Shown: positions 6,239 through 12,332 of the stretch, piece after piece | How the letters are laid out: each line of letters starts with the position of its first letter | How positions within the stretch are numbered: the stretch's first letter is position 1 | Origin: a virus | Direction: 5' to 3' (one strand) | Length of the DNA: 33,586 bases | IMG/VR virus record: IMGVR_UViG_3300022208_000017 | Span: 1-33,586 of that record | Translations under genes and position numbers: made by a program | Notes under the pieces: model-generated | The model's input: the letters and a program-made list of their open reading frames with translations, nothing else | What the model was told of the DNA's origin: nothing | Database searches by the model: none

Positions 6239-6870
6239 GGCTGGATCCCTTGAAGGTTGCGCCTGAGTTCTGAAACGTTCTTCAGGTGCTTCGGCTGAAT
6301 CCTCCATTCGGGCCGGTTTGATTCCGGCTCGAATCGTTCGCAGTCTGATCCATGGCGCCAGCCGACGATCCAGATATCGCGATATTGCACGAGGAGTTCA
6401 TCGTTCGATGACTGCTCGCTCCCGTACTCCATCGGCTTTACCGGAGTTGTCAGGACGTATGGACGGCCAAGGATCTTCCGGTCCCGATCCTTCATGGCGA
6501 TGCGAAGCCGAGGATCGGCCCTGCTGCAAAACTTGACCTCGATCGGTCCGACATCGGCCTCATCGAGCGGATCGCCAAACAGGACAGACCGCGGAGCTCC
6601 GAACCAGACCGCTACCGCAGCCTCGCCGAGCTTGCCTTTCATTCTGTCCCAGTAGTTCTCGCTTCGTCCGTCGAGCGGTTGTGCGCCGCACATGACGCGA
6701 TCGAGATGCTCGGCAGCCGCTCGAACGGCGCTGAGCCATTGATCGTCGAGCGTGATCTTGCAGTGACCGGACGGCCATGACTGCATCGATTCGGCTCGCG
6801 GCCCGAGCGAAACCGAAGCCTCTGGCTTGTCTTGATTGTTCTTTACGAACATCCATCCACTCAGGTTCAT
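6235..6870 (-). CDS. PD-(D/E)XK endonuclease-like protein
   Basis: The 211 residues contain KGKLGEAAVAVWFG (Glu helix, about 80-93), then an acidic stretch and the catalytic-type strand VGPIEVKFCS with E-x-K (about 108-117). A later strand is followed by DIWIVGWRHG. This matches the PD-(D/E)XK nuclease layout with the Lys present. The N-terminal 40 residues are less ordered, and an internal ATG at 6852 is possible. The start is preceded by ACGGAG. Local G+C is lower than in neighbours (about 53% in one line counted), hinting at recent acquisition. The substrate is unknown. Confidence 0.6.
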   Translation of the reverse strand: MNLSGWMFVKNNQDKPEASVSLGPRAESMQSWPSGHCKITLDDQWLSAVRAAAEHLDRVMCGAQPLDGRSENYWDRMKGKLGEAAVAVWFGAPRSVLFGDPLDEADVGPIEVKFCSRADPRLRIAMKDRDRKILGRPYVLTTPVKPMEYGSEQSSNDELLVQYRDIWIVGWRHGSDCERFEPESNRPEWRIQPKHLKNVSELRRNLQGIQP

Positions 6871-6882
6871 GCGTCGACTCCG

Positions 6883-7275
6883 TTACAGGCTGTTGAAGAG
6901 ATCCCGAAACTCGATCCGCCCCAGAGCGATCAGATCCTCGATGTCGTCGCTGTTCAGATGCGAGAGGCTCGTGGAGACCGCGTAGTAATCGCCACGATGC
7001 TGATCGGTTCCCGCCTCAACGACGCCGATCGCTTCGAGTTCTCTAAGCGCCCTGCGTGCGACCTGCATCGTGCAGCCTGCATGTCCGGCAAACCAAGACA
7101 GCGTTGCGGAGTCGCATGAGTACGCGTAGAAGTGCAGTCGATCGTCAATGACCTGGCAGGCCACGGACCTCGCGCGCAACCGATCCCAAAGCACCTGGGC
7201 AGCAAAACTGACATTGCGCCACCGCTGGTTTTGCGAGATCTGCTCAAGGATGTGTGCCAGTCTTTCAGGTTCCAT
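6883..7275 (-). CDS. Winged-helix-like early protein
   Basis: I chose the ATG at 7275 because GGAGG sits about 7 nt upstream; it overlaps the previous gene by 11 nt and gives 130 residues. An in-frame ATG at 7314 lacks such a site. The middle (LSWFAGHAGCTMQVARRALRE, then LEAIGVVEA) fits the helix-turn-helix and wing of a replication-initiator or MarR/DnaD-type winged helix. The C-terminus is acidic and hydrophobic. A role in replication initiation or early regulation is possible. Confidence 0.55.
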   Translation of the reverse strand: MEPERLAHILEQISQNQRWRNVSFAAQVLWDRLRARSVACQVIDDRLHFYAYSCDSATLSWFAGHAGCTMQVARRALRELEAIGVVEAGTDQHRGDYYAVSTSLSHLNSDDIEDLIALGRIEFRDLFNSL

Positions 7276-7576
7276 CGGGAGCCTCCGTTGCGTCGTGCCG
7301 CTCAATCTGGTCACGCATGCCGACCGCGTCTGCTTCGGCGAGGCGCTTCCGCATCGAGGCGAACTCGCCGTACATGGTCGGCAGGTGCGAGTCGTCGTCG
7401 AGCATGTGGAACGCGATGTCCGTCGCGAGGTAGTCGAACCGGTACGCCTCGCGGTTGTAGGCCGCGATCAGCCTGCGGACGGTCTCGCGATCGAACTGCA
7501 TCGTGCCGCCGGCGAGTTCGGCCTGCACGCTGGCGACGAACGCGCGCTCGCGCTTGGTCGGACTGGTGTCGCTCAT
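7265..7576 (-). CDS. Small hypothetical early protein
   Basis: The 103 residues are largely helical with a polar start (MSDTSPTKRERAFVASVQ) and a charged end (MRDQIERHDATEAPDGT). The centre (FDRETVRRLIAAYNREAYR) is amphipathic. No domain is recognised. It overlaps the 175-residue protein gene by 4 nt (ATGA) and the winged-helix gene by 11 nt, so it belongs to the same replication-type cluster. Confidence 0.6.
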   Translation of the reverse strand: MSDTSPTKRERAFVASVQAELAGGTMQFDRETVRRLIAAYNREAYRFDYLATDIAFHMLDDDSHLPTMYGEFASMRKRLAEADAVGMRDQIERHDATEAPDGT

Positions 7577-8100
7577 GCAGCACCTCGCGCGAGGATCTCG
7601 GCCCGTACCTCGGCCGGCTGCATCGCCGCCCAGATCATGCCCAGCCGGAACGCGCCCCAGGCACGCGGATCGTCCGGCAGGTTCTCGACGACGACTGCGA
7701 CCATCGACCGCGACAGGTACTCGCGAGCGGCCGGCAGCCGCTCGAGGTTGCCGAGAACCCAGGCGAGCATCCGCTCGCGGTCCTGCTCGGCCTCGATCCG
7801 CATCCGCTCGAACGCTGCGGCCCGTTCGGCCGCTCGCTCGTCCGGCGTCTTCGCGGCACGCTCACCGGCCGAGGAGTTGCCGCGCTTGATCTCGTGGAAC
7901 TCGTTCCAGAACCACGACATCTCCGGCACGTGCGACGCACGCCGGAGCTTCACGCGGTTGATCGCCTCGGCGAGCCATTCCTGGTTGAGGTTGCGGAACG
8001 TGTCGCGGAAGAGGTCGATCCAGTCGACCGAGAGTCCGGCGCTCGGCCAGAGTCCGAGGATGCGCTCGATGTTGCGACCGATCGTGAGCGGTTCAGACAT
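7573..8100 (-). CDS. Possible helicase-loader-like protein
   Basis: The 175 residues open with a helical bundle: NIERILGLWPSAGLS, a Trp-Ile-Asp-Leu-Phe helix, NQEWLAEAINRVKLRRAS, and VPEMSWFWNEFHEI. This layout (W..LF, then EWL..A..R, then P......F) resembles the N-terminal domain of phage G39P/DnaI-type loaders and inhibitors of replicative helicases. The second half is an Arg/Glu-rich helix and a hydrophobic tail. Assignment rests on pattern only. It follows a GGAGGTGACCG box, one mismatch from the early-leader box. Confidence 0.4.
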   Translation of the reverse strand: MSEPLTIGRNIERILGLWPSAGLSVDWIDLFRDTFRNLNQEWLAEAINRVKLRRASHVPEMSWFWNEFHEIKRGNSSAGERAAKTPDERAAERAAAFERMRIEAEQDRERMLAWVLGNLERLPAAREYLSRSMVAVVVENLPDDPRAWGAFRLGMIWAAMQPAEVRAEILARGAA

Positions 8101-8356
8101 CGGTCACCTCCTCGGGCAGCATGTCGCGGAGTTCGGTGATCTGCTCGGCGCGTTCTCCGGCGATGCGCTCGAGCTCCGCGACGCGTTGACGGAGCGCGAG
8201 GATCGTCTCGACCGCCTCGCAGGCGATCGGCAGGTTCAGGCTCACGTCCTGCCGGAGCAGCCGGCAGCAGATGTCGGCGCGATCGAGGCGGCTCAACCGG
8301 AACTCGCGCTGGAGCATGTCGATCCGGCGTCGCGTGTCGTTCCAGGTATCAGGCAT
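8093..8356 (-). CDS. Small coiled-coil protein, paralogue of its upstream neighbour
   Basis: The 87 residues share a block with the protein encoded just upstream: the C.LL..D stretch followed by EAVETILALRQRV (compare EAVDTILALRDQI). A C-terminal coiled coil (LERIAGERAEQITEL) follows. The two genes overlap by 8 nt, so a tandem duplication with divergence is likely. The shared core may mediate pairing. Function is unknown. Confidence 0.6.
   Translation of the reverse strand: MPDTWNDTRRRIDMLQREFRLSRLDRADICCRLLRQDVSLNLPIACEAVETILALRQRVAELERIAGERAEQITELRDMLPEEVTDV
8098..8111 (-). promoter_or_regulatory. Early translation-initiation box, one-base variant
   Basis: GGAGGTGACCGATG, one base different from the consensus, ending on the start codon of the 175-residue gene. 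Confidence 0.65.
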
Positions 8357-8669
8357 TCGCGACCGCCTTTCGCATCGGTCCGAGGATCATCTCGAGCCGG
8401 ATCTTGATCTCGTCGACCTCCTGCCGTGCGGTCTCGATCGCGGCCTGGAGCCGCGCGTTCTCGGCGTCGCTGGCCTGGACGATCGTGCGATAGGCGACGA
8501 TCTGATCGCGAAGCGCGAGGATCGTGTCGACCGCCTCCATGCAGTCGAGGTCGACCGCTCGCGTGTAGTGATCGACGCGATCGAGCAGTCGGTGCGTGAT
8601 GTCATTCGCCGGCACGCCGAGAGCGGCGAGTTCGGCCCGTAGTTGCGTTGCGCGTTCATCCGGTGTCAT
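8349..8669 (-). CDS. Small coiled-coil protein
   Basis: The 106 residues carry LLDRVDHYTRAVDLDCMEAV and EAVDTILALRDQI, then a long helix (about 60-100, DAENARLQAAIETARQEV). The start sits in a perfect GGAGATGACCGATG box. It is a paralogue of the next gene. A structural or adaptor role in the early complex is possible; no enzymatic motif is present. Confidence 0.6.
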   Translation of the reverse strand: MTPDERATQLRAELAALGVPANDITHRLLDRVDHYTRAVDLDCMEAVDTILALRDQIVAYRTIVQASDAENARLQAAIETARQEVDEIKIRLEMILGPMRKAVANA

Positions 8670-9544
8670 CGGTCATCTCCTGTCATTCCAGGTCGGTACA
8701 TCCGAGCGCCGCTCGCCGTTCGAGCGACGCCATCGGCGTCGATCCAGCATCCGAGCGGCAGTGTGCGCTCGGCGTTTCGTTTCGTCAACTCGGGACCGCT
8801 CGAGCGGCGGTCCGCGTAGGCCTGACCTCGTGCCATCCATCGCCGCAGTCCGGCCCGTACGTTTCGCCAGCGGCCGGACGGCGACTCGGCCGCGAGCCAT
8901 GCGTGCGCCCTGGCGAGCTCGGCGTCGACATCGACCGCCGGATACGCCGCCGCCCAGGCTCGCCGGTCGGCGTCGGTGACGCCTGCGAATCCGGTCTCGG
9001 GATGCCACTCGATCGGAGAGGTTCGCGAGGCTTTCGGCTCGTTGGCGGTCCCGGTCGATGGCGTTTCGACATCGACAGGGACAAGACTGGAACCGCTAGG
9101 TTCCAGTCCTTGGTTTTCTGTCTTGGTCTTACTCTTACTCTTACTCTTGGCATTGCAGTCGGAATGCGGTCGCATTGCATCCGCATCCGCCTGCTCGTCT
9201 GGATGCCATCGGGCGGAGGCTGCCCGGCGAGCCGACGCCGACCGCCGCTCGCGGATCTCCGCCAGCGTCTCGCCCGGCCACGAGAACCGGATCGTGCCGG
9301 ACCGGCGATTCGCTGTAGCCCAGCCAGAGGCGATTAGAGCGTCCGTCGTGCCTGGAGGTACGCCGGTAGCCTCGTCGACCGCGGACGCGTCTAAAGCCGT
9401 CTGCGGCCCGTAGGATTGAACCCAGCACCAGATCGCCAGCACGCGACCGGCTCCCTCGAACCGTCCTACTTGCAGAGTCCGGCAGAATGCCACAAAGCGA
9501 GGCTTCCGGAACAGGTCGACATCCACGGGAATCCATCGTTCCAT
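8666..9544 (-). CDS. Replication-initiator-like protein
   Basis: The 292 residues begin with WIPVDVDLFRKPRFVAF and a winged-helix-like N-terminal domain (to about 105) of the kind found in phage replisome organisers. A low-complexity linker includes KSKSKSKTKTENQ (about 133-145). The C-terminal domain (WHPETGFAGVTDADRRAW, then NVRAGLRRWMARGQ) resembles DnaT-type or helicase-recruiting modules. Together this suggests origin binding plus recruitment of host replication proteins. Its start lies in a GGAGATGACCGATG box preceded by a 9-bp hairpin in the gap to the Gp157-like gene. Confidence 0.6.
   Translation of the reverse strand: MERWIPVDVDLFRKPRFVAFCRTLQVGRFEGAGRVLAIWCWVQSYGPQTALDASAVDEATGVPPGTTDALIASGWATANRRSGTIRFSWPGETLAEIRERRSASARRAASARWHPDEQADADAMRPHSDCNAKSKSKSKTKTENQGLEPSGSSLVPVDVETPSTGTANEPKASRTSPIEWHPETGFAGVTDADRRAWAAAYPAVDVDAELARAHAWLAAESPSGRWRNVRAGLRRWMARGQAYADRRSSGPELTKRNAERTLPLGCWIDADGVARTASGARMYRPGMTGDDR
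8667..8680 (-). promoter_or_regulatory. Repeated early translation-initiation box, copy 5
   Basis: Identical GGAGATGACCGATG ending on the start codon of the 106-residue coiled-coil gene. Here it lies within the 3' end of the upstream gene, so the sequence is kept despite also being coding. Confidence 0.8.
9128..9148 (-). repeat. Hexanucleotide tandem repeat in the replication gene
   Basis: Minus-strand AAGAGT occurs three times in a row plus AAG, encoding the KSKSKSK linker. The unit is a multiple of three, so slippage would lengthen or shorten the linker without breaking the frame. Confidence 0.8.
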
Positions 9545-9555
9545 CGGTCATCTCC
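9542..9555 (-). promoter_or_regulatory. Repeated early translation-initiation box, copy 4
   Basis: Identical GGAGATGACCGATG ending on the start codon of the replication-initiator-like gene, 18 nt after the 9-bp hairpin at 9574-9613. Confidence 0.8.
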
Positions 9556-9573
9556 GATCATCCGGTCGAAGAA

Positions 9574-9613
9574 CCGGCCCGGCCGCCGCCAAGGAGAGCG
9601 ACGACCGGGCCGG
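9574..9613 (-). other. Strong intergenic hairpin before the replication gene
   Basis: Bases 9574-9582 (ccggcccgg) pair perfectly with 9605-9613 across a 22-nt loop. It lies in the 80-bp gap between the Gp157-like stop and the replication gene, 19 nt before its leader box. There is no U-tract, so it is more likely a leader, attenuation or RNA-processing element than a simple terminator. Confidence 0.6.
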
Positions 9614-9624
9614 CGTGAGAGGAG

Positions 9625-10134
9625 TCAGCGGATCGCGAGGCGCTTGCCTCGCTCTCCCAGTCTGGCGAACGGTAACGCCTGCCCGGCCTCGATGGCAAGC
9701 CGGATGCGTTCCTTATCCGGCTCCGTCCGCGTGACGGTCTTCGTCCAGTCGGCCGGAACCTCGCCATCGAGCAGCAGCGGAGCCTTCCCGCCGTTGCCGA
9801 CGACGCTCACCGCGTACCGGTCCGTCTCGAGCTTCTTCATGCCTCGAGCGTCCAGAGCGGCGAGCAGCCTCGCCGCGAGCCAGTCCGCCGACGCCTCGTC
9901 GACCTGGGCGCGACGGGCGAGGCGCTCGGCCTCGGCACGCCGGATATCCGCCCGAGCGCGGATCGACGTGATGAGCGCGGCGTAGTTGTCGACCTTGCCG
10001 GTCAGGTTCGCGTCGATCTCGGCGAACCACGCGTCGACGATCTCGGACACCTTCGGATCGGTAACGTCGCCGCCGACCTCGGCGAGCAGGTCGTCGAGCG
10101 CCTGCATGTCATCGGTGATCTGTAGCAGCCTCAT
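9625..10134 (-). CDS. Siphovirus Gp157-like protein
   Basis: The 169 residues match the Gp157 type: an acidic helical start (TDDMQALDDLLAEVGGDV), a long coiled region with YAALITSIRARADIRRAEAERLA split over residues 52-76, and a beta-rich end with KKLETDRYAVSVV and PLLLDG. The family occurs in early regions of siphoviruses and has been linked to phage-resistance phenotypes in streptococci. The start is in a variant leader (GAGGTGAACCGATG) overlapping the HTH-protein stop. Confidence 0.8.
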   Translation of the reverse strand: MRLLQITDDMQALDDLLAEVGGDVTDPKVSEIVDAWFAEIDANLTGKVDNYAALITSIRARADIRRAEAERLARRAQVDEASADWLAARLLAALDARGMKKLETDRYAVSVVGNGGKAPLLLDGEVPADWTKTVTRTEPDKERIRLAIEAGQALPFARLGERGKRLAIR

Positions 10135-10391
10135 CGGTTCACCTCGTTTCGGTTTGACCAGGCCGTGCCTGGGTTCTCGTCAATGTGCGTGTATTGCGTC
10201 TCGCGCTTCGGCTCGTTGATGAACGCCTCGACCTGCGACGGGCGGAACCGCCAGACGCGAGGACCGATCGCGACCGGAGAGAGCCGGCCCTGCTTGATCC
10301 AGCGGTAGACGGTGTCGCGGCTGATGCCGAACCTCGCGGCGAACTGCTCGGGCGAGATCGACGGCGAGTCATCAGAAGGGGATCTCGACAT
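10131..10391 (-). CDS. MerR/excisionase-type HTH protein
   Basis: The ATG at 10391 gives 86 residues; an upstream ATG at 10421 adds an Arg/Ser shadow inside the Erf gene. Residues 13-50 (SPEQFAARFGISRDTVYRWI, then a KQGRL wing and a WRFRPSQVEAFI helix) are the classical HTH_17 module used by Xis proteins and DNA-binding adaptors. With no integrase in the genome, a regulatory role is as likely as excision. It overlaps the Erf stop by 20 nt. Confidence 0.8.
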   Translation of the reverse strand: MSRSPSDDSPSISPEQFAARFGISRDTVYRWIKQGRLSPVAIGPRVWRFRPSQVEAFINEPKRETQYTHIDENPGTAWSNRNEVNR

Positions 10392-11154
10392 CGTCGTCCT
10401 CCTTCGCGACCGGCTTCGCATGCGACTTCGCGCCGCGGATGTCGAGCAACTCGATCCCGCGGCCGCTCTCCTTCACCAGCACGTCGGCCTCAACGCCGAC
10501 GAGCTCGAGCGCCCGTCCGCCGTGCGTCGCGGAGAACGTCGAGAATCGCTCGCCGCCGGTCGTGAACACCGAGTAGAGACGCCACGGGCCTTTCGCCGAC
10601 TGGCCGTCCTTCGTCTCGACTTTCTCGACGGTCACGCGTTCCCAGCCGTCGTCGAGCGTGACCGGCTCGACCGGCTTCGCCGCCGGCTTCGCCTGCGGCT
10701 TCGGAGCCGTCGCCGCGTGAGCCTGCGGCATCGAGACCTGCCGCTGCGGCTTCGGCTCGTTCGTCGCGTTCCCGTCGTCGTCCTCGTCGCCGACCACGCC
10801 GAGAGCGGCCGACAGGCTGTACCGCCTGGCGTACGTCATCGCCGAGCCTGTCGCCTGAGGCTTCGCGAGGTCGACGCGGACTGGCACGGGCGCGAGCCGG
10901 ATCGTCTCGCCGCTTGCGTCGCGGATGACGGTCCAGCACATCAGGTTCCCGTCCGGCATCGGCTCGAAGTCGCTCGCGAGCGCGAGGCCGAACCGGGCGA
11001 GGTGCGGTCGGCACGTTTCGAGGAACGAGCCGAGGCTCGCGTACTTGAACCGGCCGAACGCGGTGTTGACCTTGTCGAGCGCCGGCGACGGCATCTCGGC
11101 AAGTGCCGCGGCGAACGCCGCCGCGATCGTCTCTGTCTTCTTCTCAGGCTTCAT
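10372..11154 (-). CDS. erf: Erf-family single-strand annealing protein with SSB-like tail
   Basis: The 260 residues carry the Erf hallmark SAMTYARRYSLSAALGVVGD (104-123) after an N-terminal domain with FKYASLGSFLE (36-46). A Pro/Ala/Gln linker (about 132-165) leads to a small beta-rich OB-like domain (about 170-240, GPWRLYSVFTTGG). The protein ends in EDDDVEIPF, nearly identical to the acidic DDDIPF tip of bacterial SSB that recruits partner proteins. Erf proteins anneal complementary single strands during phage recombination. RusA and the nuclease-fold genes lie downstream in the same operon. Confidence 0.88.
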   Translation of the reverse strand: MKPEKKTETIAAAFAAALAEMPSPALDKVNTAFGRFKYASLGSFLETCRPHLARFGLALASDFEPMPDGNLMCWTVIRDASGETIRLAPVPVRVDLAKPQATGSAMTYARRYSLSAALGVVGDEDDDGNATNEPKPQRQVSMPQAHAATAPKPQAKPAAKPVEPVTLDDGWERVTVEKVETKDGQSAKGPWRLYSVFTTGGERFSTFSATHGGRALELVGVEADVLVKESGRGIELLDIRGAKSHAKPVAKEDDDVEIPF

Positions 11155-11341
11155 CGACGACCTCCTCGATCTTGCCGTCCCGGATCAGGTTGGCGAGCTC
11201 GTCGAGCTCCGCGACCCTCCGCTCGATGTTGAGGGCGATGTCGTATCGCTTCTCCTCGGCGGCCATCTTGCGGACTTGGTTCAACTCGAACGCGGCGCAC
11301 TCAAGCGCAAAGCAGAACATTCCGACTCGTTCAGGTGTCAT
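11144..11341 (-). CDS. Small helical early protein
   Basis: The 65 residues are helical: MTPERVGMFCFALECAAFE, a basic middle, then a coiled end (ERRVAELDELANLIRDG). The start lies in a perfect GGAGATGACCGATG box. Together with the downstream 4-11 nt overlaps this marks a genuine small gene. Function is unknown; a partner for Erf is conceivable because the genes overlap by 11 nt. Confidence 0.65.
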   Translation of the reverse strand: MTPERVGMFCFALECAAFELNQVRKMAAEEKRYDIALNIERRVAELDELANLIRDGKIEEVVDEA

Positions 11342-11469
11342 CGGTCATCTCCATGGCCGGTCTTGATGGTTCCGTCCCGCTTGCCGGCCTCGATCACGAA
11401 CGGGAGGAAGACGCCGGGGATCACGATGATCCCGGCGAGGATGCAGCACGCAAGGTCAAGCCACGACAT
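11338..11469 (-). CDS. Small single-span membrane protein
   Basis: An ATG at 11469 follows GGAGGG by 7 nt and opens 43 codons. Residues 6-26 (LACCILAGIIVIPGVFLPFVI) are strongly hydrophobic, and a short basic tail (EAGKRDGTIKTGHGDDR) suggests N-out/C-in insertion. It overlaps the previous gene by 14 nt; its stop lies inside the ATG of the next gene. Early single-span peptides of this kind often target host membrane processes, but no function can be read. Confidence 0.6.
   Translation of the reverse strand: MSWLDLACCILAGIIVIPGVFLPFVIEAGKRDGTIKTGHGDDR
11339..11352 (-). promoter_or_regulatory. Repeated early translation-initiation box, copy 3
   Basis: Identical GGAGATGACCGATG ending on the start codon of the 65-residue gene; here it lies inside the 3' end of the small membrane-protein gene. 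Confidence 0.8.
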
Positions 11470-11656
11470 CGACGGTCCCTCCGATGCGAGCGGTCCGCTT
11501 GGCCATCGCGAGATCGTTTCGCAGGCTGTCGAGGTCGACCCTGAACTGATCGAGCTGCTCGGCGAGCCGATCGCGTCCGGCCACGCGTGCCTGTTCGGCC
11601 TGCTGCCCGAGGTTGTAGATCGCGTAGTGAAGCGCGGCAGATTGTCGGTTTGTCAT
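11456..11656 (-). CDS. Small coiled-coil early protein
   Basis: The 66 residues are a predicted coiled coil: YAIYNLGQQAEQARVAG, then LAEQLDQFRVDLDSLRNDL and a basic end. The start lies in a GGAGATGACCGATG box and a 7-bp hairpin (11678-11696) sits just upstream. No known family. Confidence 0.6.
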   Translation of the reverse strand: MTNRQSAALHYAIYNLGQQAEQARVAGRDRLAEQLDQFRVDLDSLRNDLAMAKRTARIGGTVDVVA

Positions 11657-11667
11657 CGGTCATCTCC
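11654..11667 (-). promoter_or_regulatory. Repeated early translation-initiation box, copy 2
   Basis: Identical GGAGATGACCGATG ending on the start codon of the 66-residue gene. Confidence 0.8.
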
Positions 11668-11677
11668 TACGGTGCGA

Positions 11678-11696
11678 GCCTGCGACGTTCGCAGGC
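11678..11696 (-). other. Leader hairpin before the 66-residue gene
   Basis: gcctgcg (11678-11684) pairs perfectly with cgcaggc (11690-11696) over a 5-nt loop. It precedes the GGAGATGACCG box of the next gene by about 10 nt, repeating the layout seen at 9574 and 11994. Confidence 0.55.
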
Positions 11697-11737
11697 GAAG
11701 CGGCCCGGTCGCGTTTCCGCGGCCGAGCCGTGAGCGG

Positions 11738-11977
11738 TCAGCCGTACTTCAGCGACCAGCCGAGCTCCTTGAAGAGCGGCCGAGCATCGTCCGAGATGAC
11801 GAGCACGTCGTTCCCGCGGCTCCGGCGAATCGACGCAAGCCCGTGCTTGACGAGGATGCGAGCCTGCATCAGGACCGCGCCCGAGATCATGTCAACTTGG
11901 TTGACCTCGTTGCGAGTGTCGATGTCGCGCATCGACTTGGCCACGGCGTGAATCGCGTTCTTGAGTTCGCTGTCCAT
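11738..11977 (-). CDS. First gene of the early operon, hypothetical
   Basis: The 79 residues have a helical start (ELKNAIHAVAKSMRDIDTR) and a winged-helix-like middle (ISGAVLMQARILVKHGLAS, then a basic RRSRGNDVLVI strand). It is the first gene after the promoter at 12038-12065 and starts in a GGAGATGACCGATG box. Its position and possible DNA-binding character would suit an early regulator; no family is recognised. Confidence 0.6.
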   Translation of the reverse strand: MDSELKNAIHAVAKSMRDIDTRNEVNQVDMISGAVLMQARILVKHGLASIRRSRGNDVLVISDDARPLFKELGWSLKYG

Positions 11978-11988
11978 CGGTCATCTCC
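11975..11988 (-). promoter_or_regulatory. Repeated early translation-initiation box, copy 1
   Basis: The minus-strand sequence GGAGATGACCGATG ends on the start codon of the gene at 11977. The same 14 bases occur before the genes starting at 11656, 11341, 9544 and 8669, and with one change before 8100. GGAG is the ribosome-binding core; ATG occurs twice, out of frame with each other. Confidence 0.8.
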
Positions 11989-11993
11989 TGCTT

Positions 11994-12012
11994 CGCCGCG
12001 AACCCCGCGGCG
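11994..12012 (-). other. Leader hairpin before the first early gene
   Basis: cgccgcg (11994-12000) pairs perfectly with cgcggcg (12006-12012) over a 5-nt loop. It lies downstream of the promoter and just before the GGAGATGACCG box, so it would sit in the 5' leader of the early transcript. Confidence 0.55.
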
Positions 12013-12037
12013 GTCAGCTCATCAGGCCGACAGGTGG

Positions 12038-12065
12038 AGGATACAGCCTCCTTCGGCCCTGTCAA
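12038..12065 (-). promoter_or_regulatory. Sigma70-like early promoter
   Basis: Reading the minus strand, a perfect -35 TTGACA (12065-12060) is followed after 16 nt by TATCCT (12043-12038), which matches TATAAT at four positions including the key first two and last. The first early ATG lies about 60 nt downstream. The -10 is embedded in an inverted repeat, GGAGG-6-CCTCC (12036-12051), which could be an operator. It is the only strong promoter I found in the main gap. Confidence 0.7.
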
Positions 12066-12202
12066 CCCCTACGCCGCACTAAATCGGCCTAGATTCTGAC
12101 AGGTCCGGATAACCAGCCTTCTAGAACGTCGTAGGACGCGTCCGAGCCGGGCCGGACCGGACAGGCTCCCGGCTGCTACCAACGTGTCCCAGCGGAAGTA
12201 AA

Positions 12203-12233
12203 CCGGCCCCGCGCCTAGAGGACGCGAGGCCGG
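12203..12233 (-). terminator. Hairpin after the late operon, terminator candidate
   Basis: ccggcc (12203-12208) pairs with ggccgg (12228-12233), and inside it cgcg (12210-12213) pairs with cgcg (12223-12226). There is no U-tract, so intrinsic termination is uncertain. Its position 100 nt after the last late stop and upstream of the early promoter suits a boundary element. Confidence 0.4.
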
Positions 12234-12241
12234 GAGATGAC

Positions 12242-12258
12242 TGCTGCCTGAGGCAGCA
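12242..12258 (-). terminator. Perfect 7-bp hairpin after the late operon
   Basis: tgctgcc (12242-12248) and ggcagca (12252-12258) pair perfectly over a 3-nt loop. No U-tract follows on the minus strand. With the adjacent hairpin at 12203-12233 it forms a tandem stem pair between late and early blocks. Confidence 0.4.
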
Positions 12259-12332
12259 CCGGAGGGGATGAGGCTCCGGGATGGATGGTCGGCGCAAGCG
12301 CCGGTCGGCTCGGGAATCCTACCGGCTCGGCA

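Larger units (their letters stand above)
11978..12332. other. Main intergenic region between late and early blocks
   Basis: This 355-bp stretch has no credible ORF on either strand. From the right it holds a small palindrome (ggcgcaagcgcc, near 12290), a hairpin at 12242-12258, a longer hairpin at 12203-12233, the early promoter (12038-12065) with a dyad over its -10, and a leader hairpin (11994-12012). It separates the end of the late transcript (stop at 12333) from the first early gene, so it is the natural place for late termination, early control and possibly an origin or packaging signal. I see no iterons or obvious cos-like site. Confidence 0.7.

Noticed and set aside
10131-10391. Evidence of a temperate lifestyle from the excisionase-like gene
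   Set aside because: No integrase, repressor or attachment site is visible; the same HTH fold serves other regulators, so lysogeny cannot be claimed.
12203-12258. Confident intrinsic terminators
   Set aside because: The hairpins are clear but neither is followed by a U-tract on the minus strand, so they are listed only as candidates.
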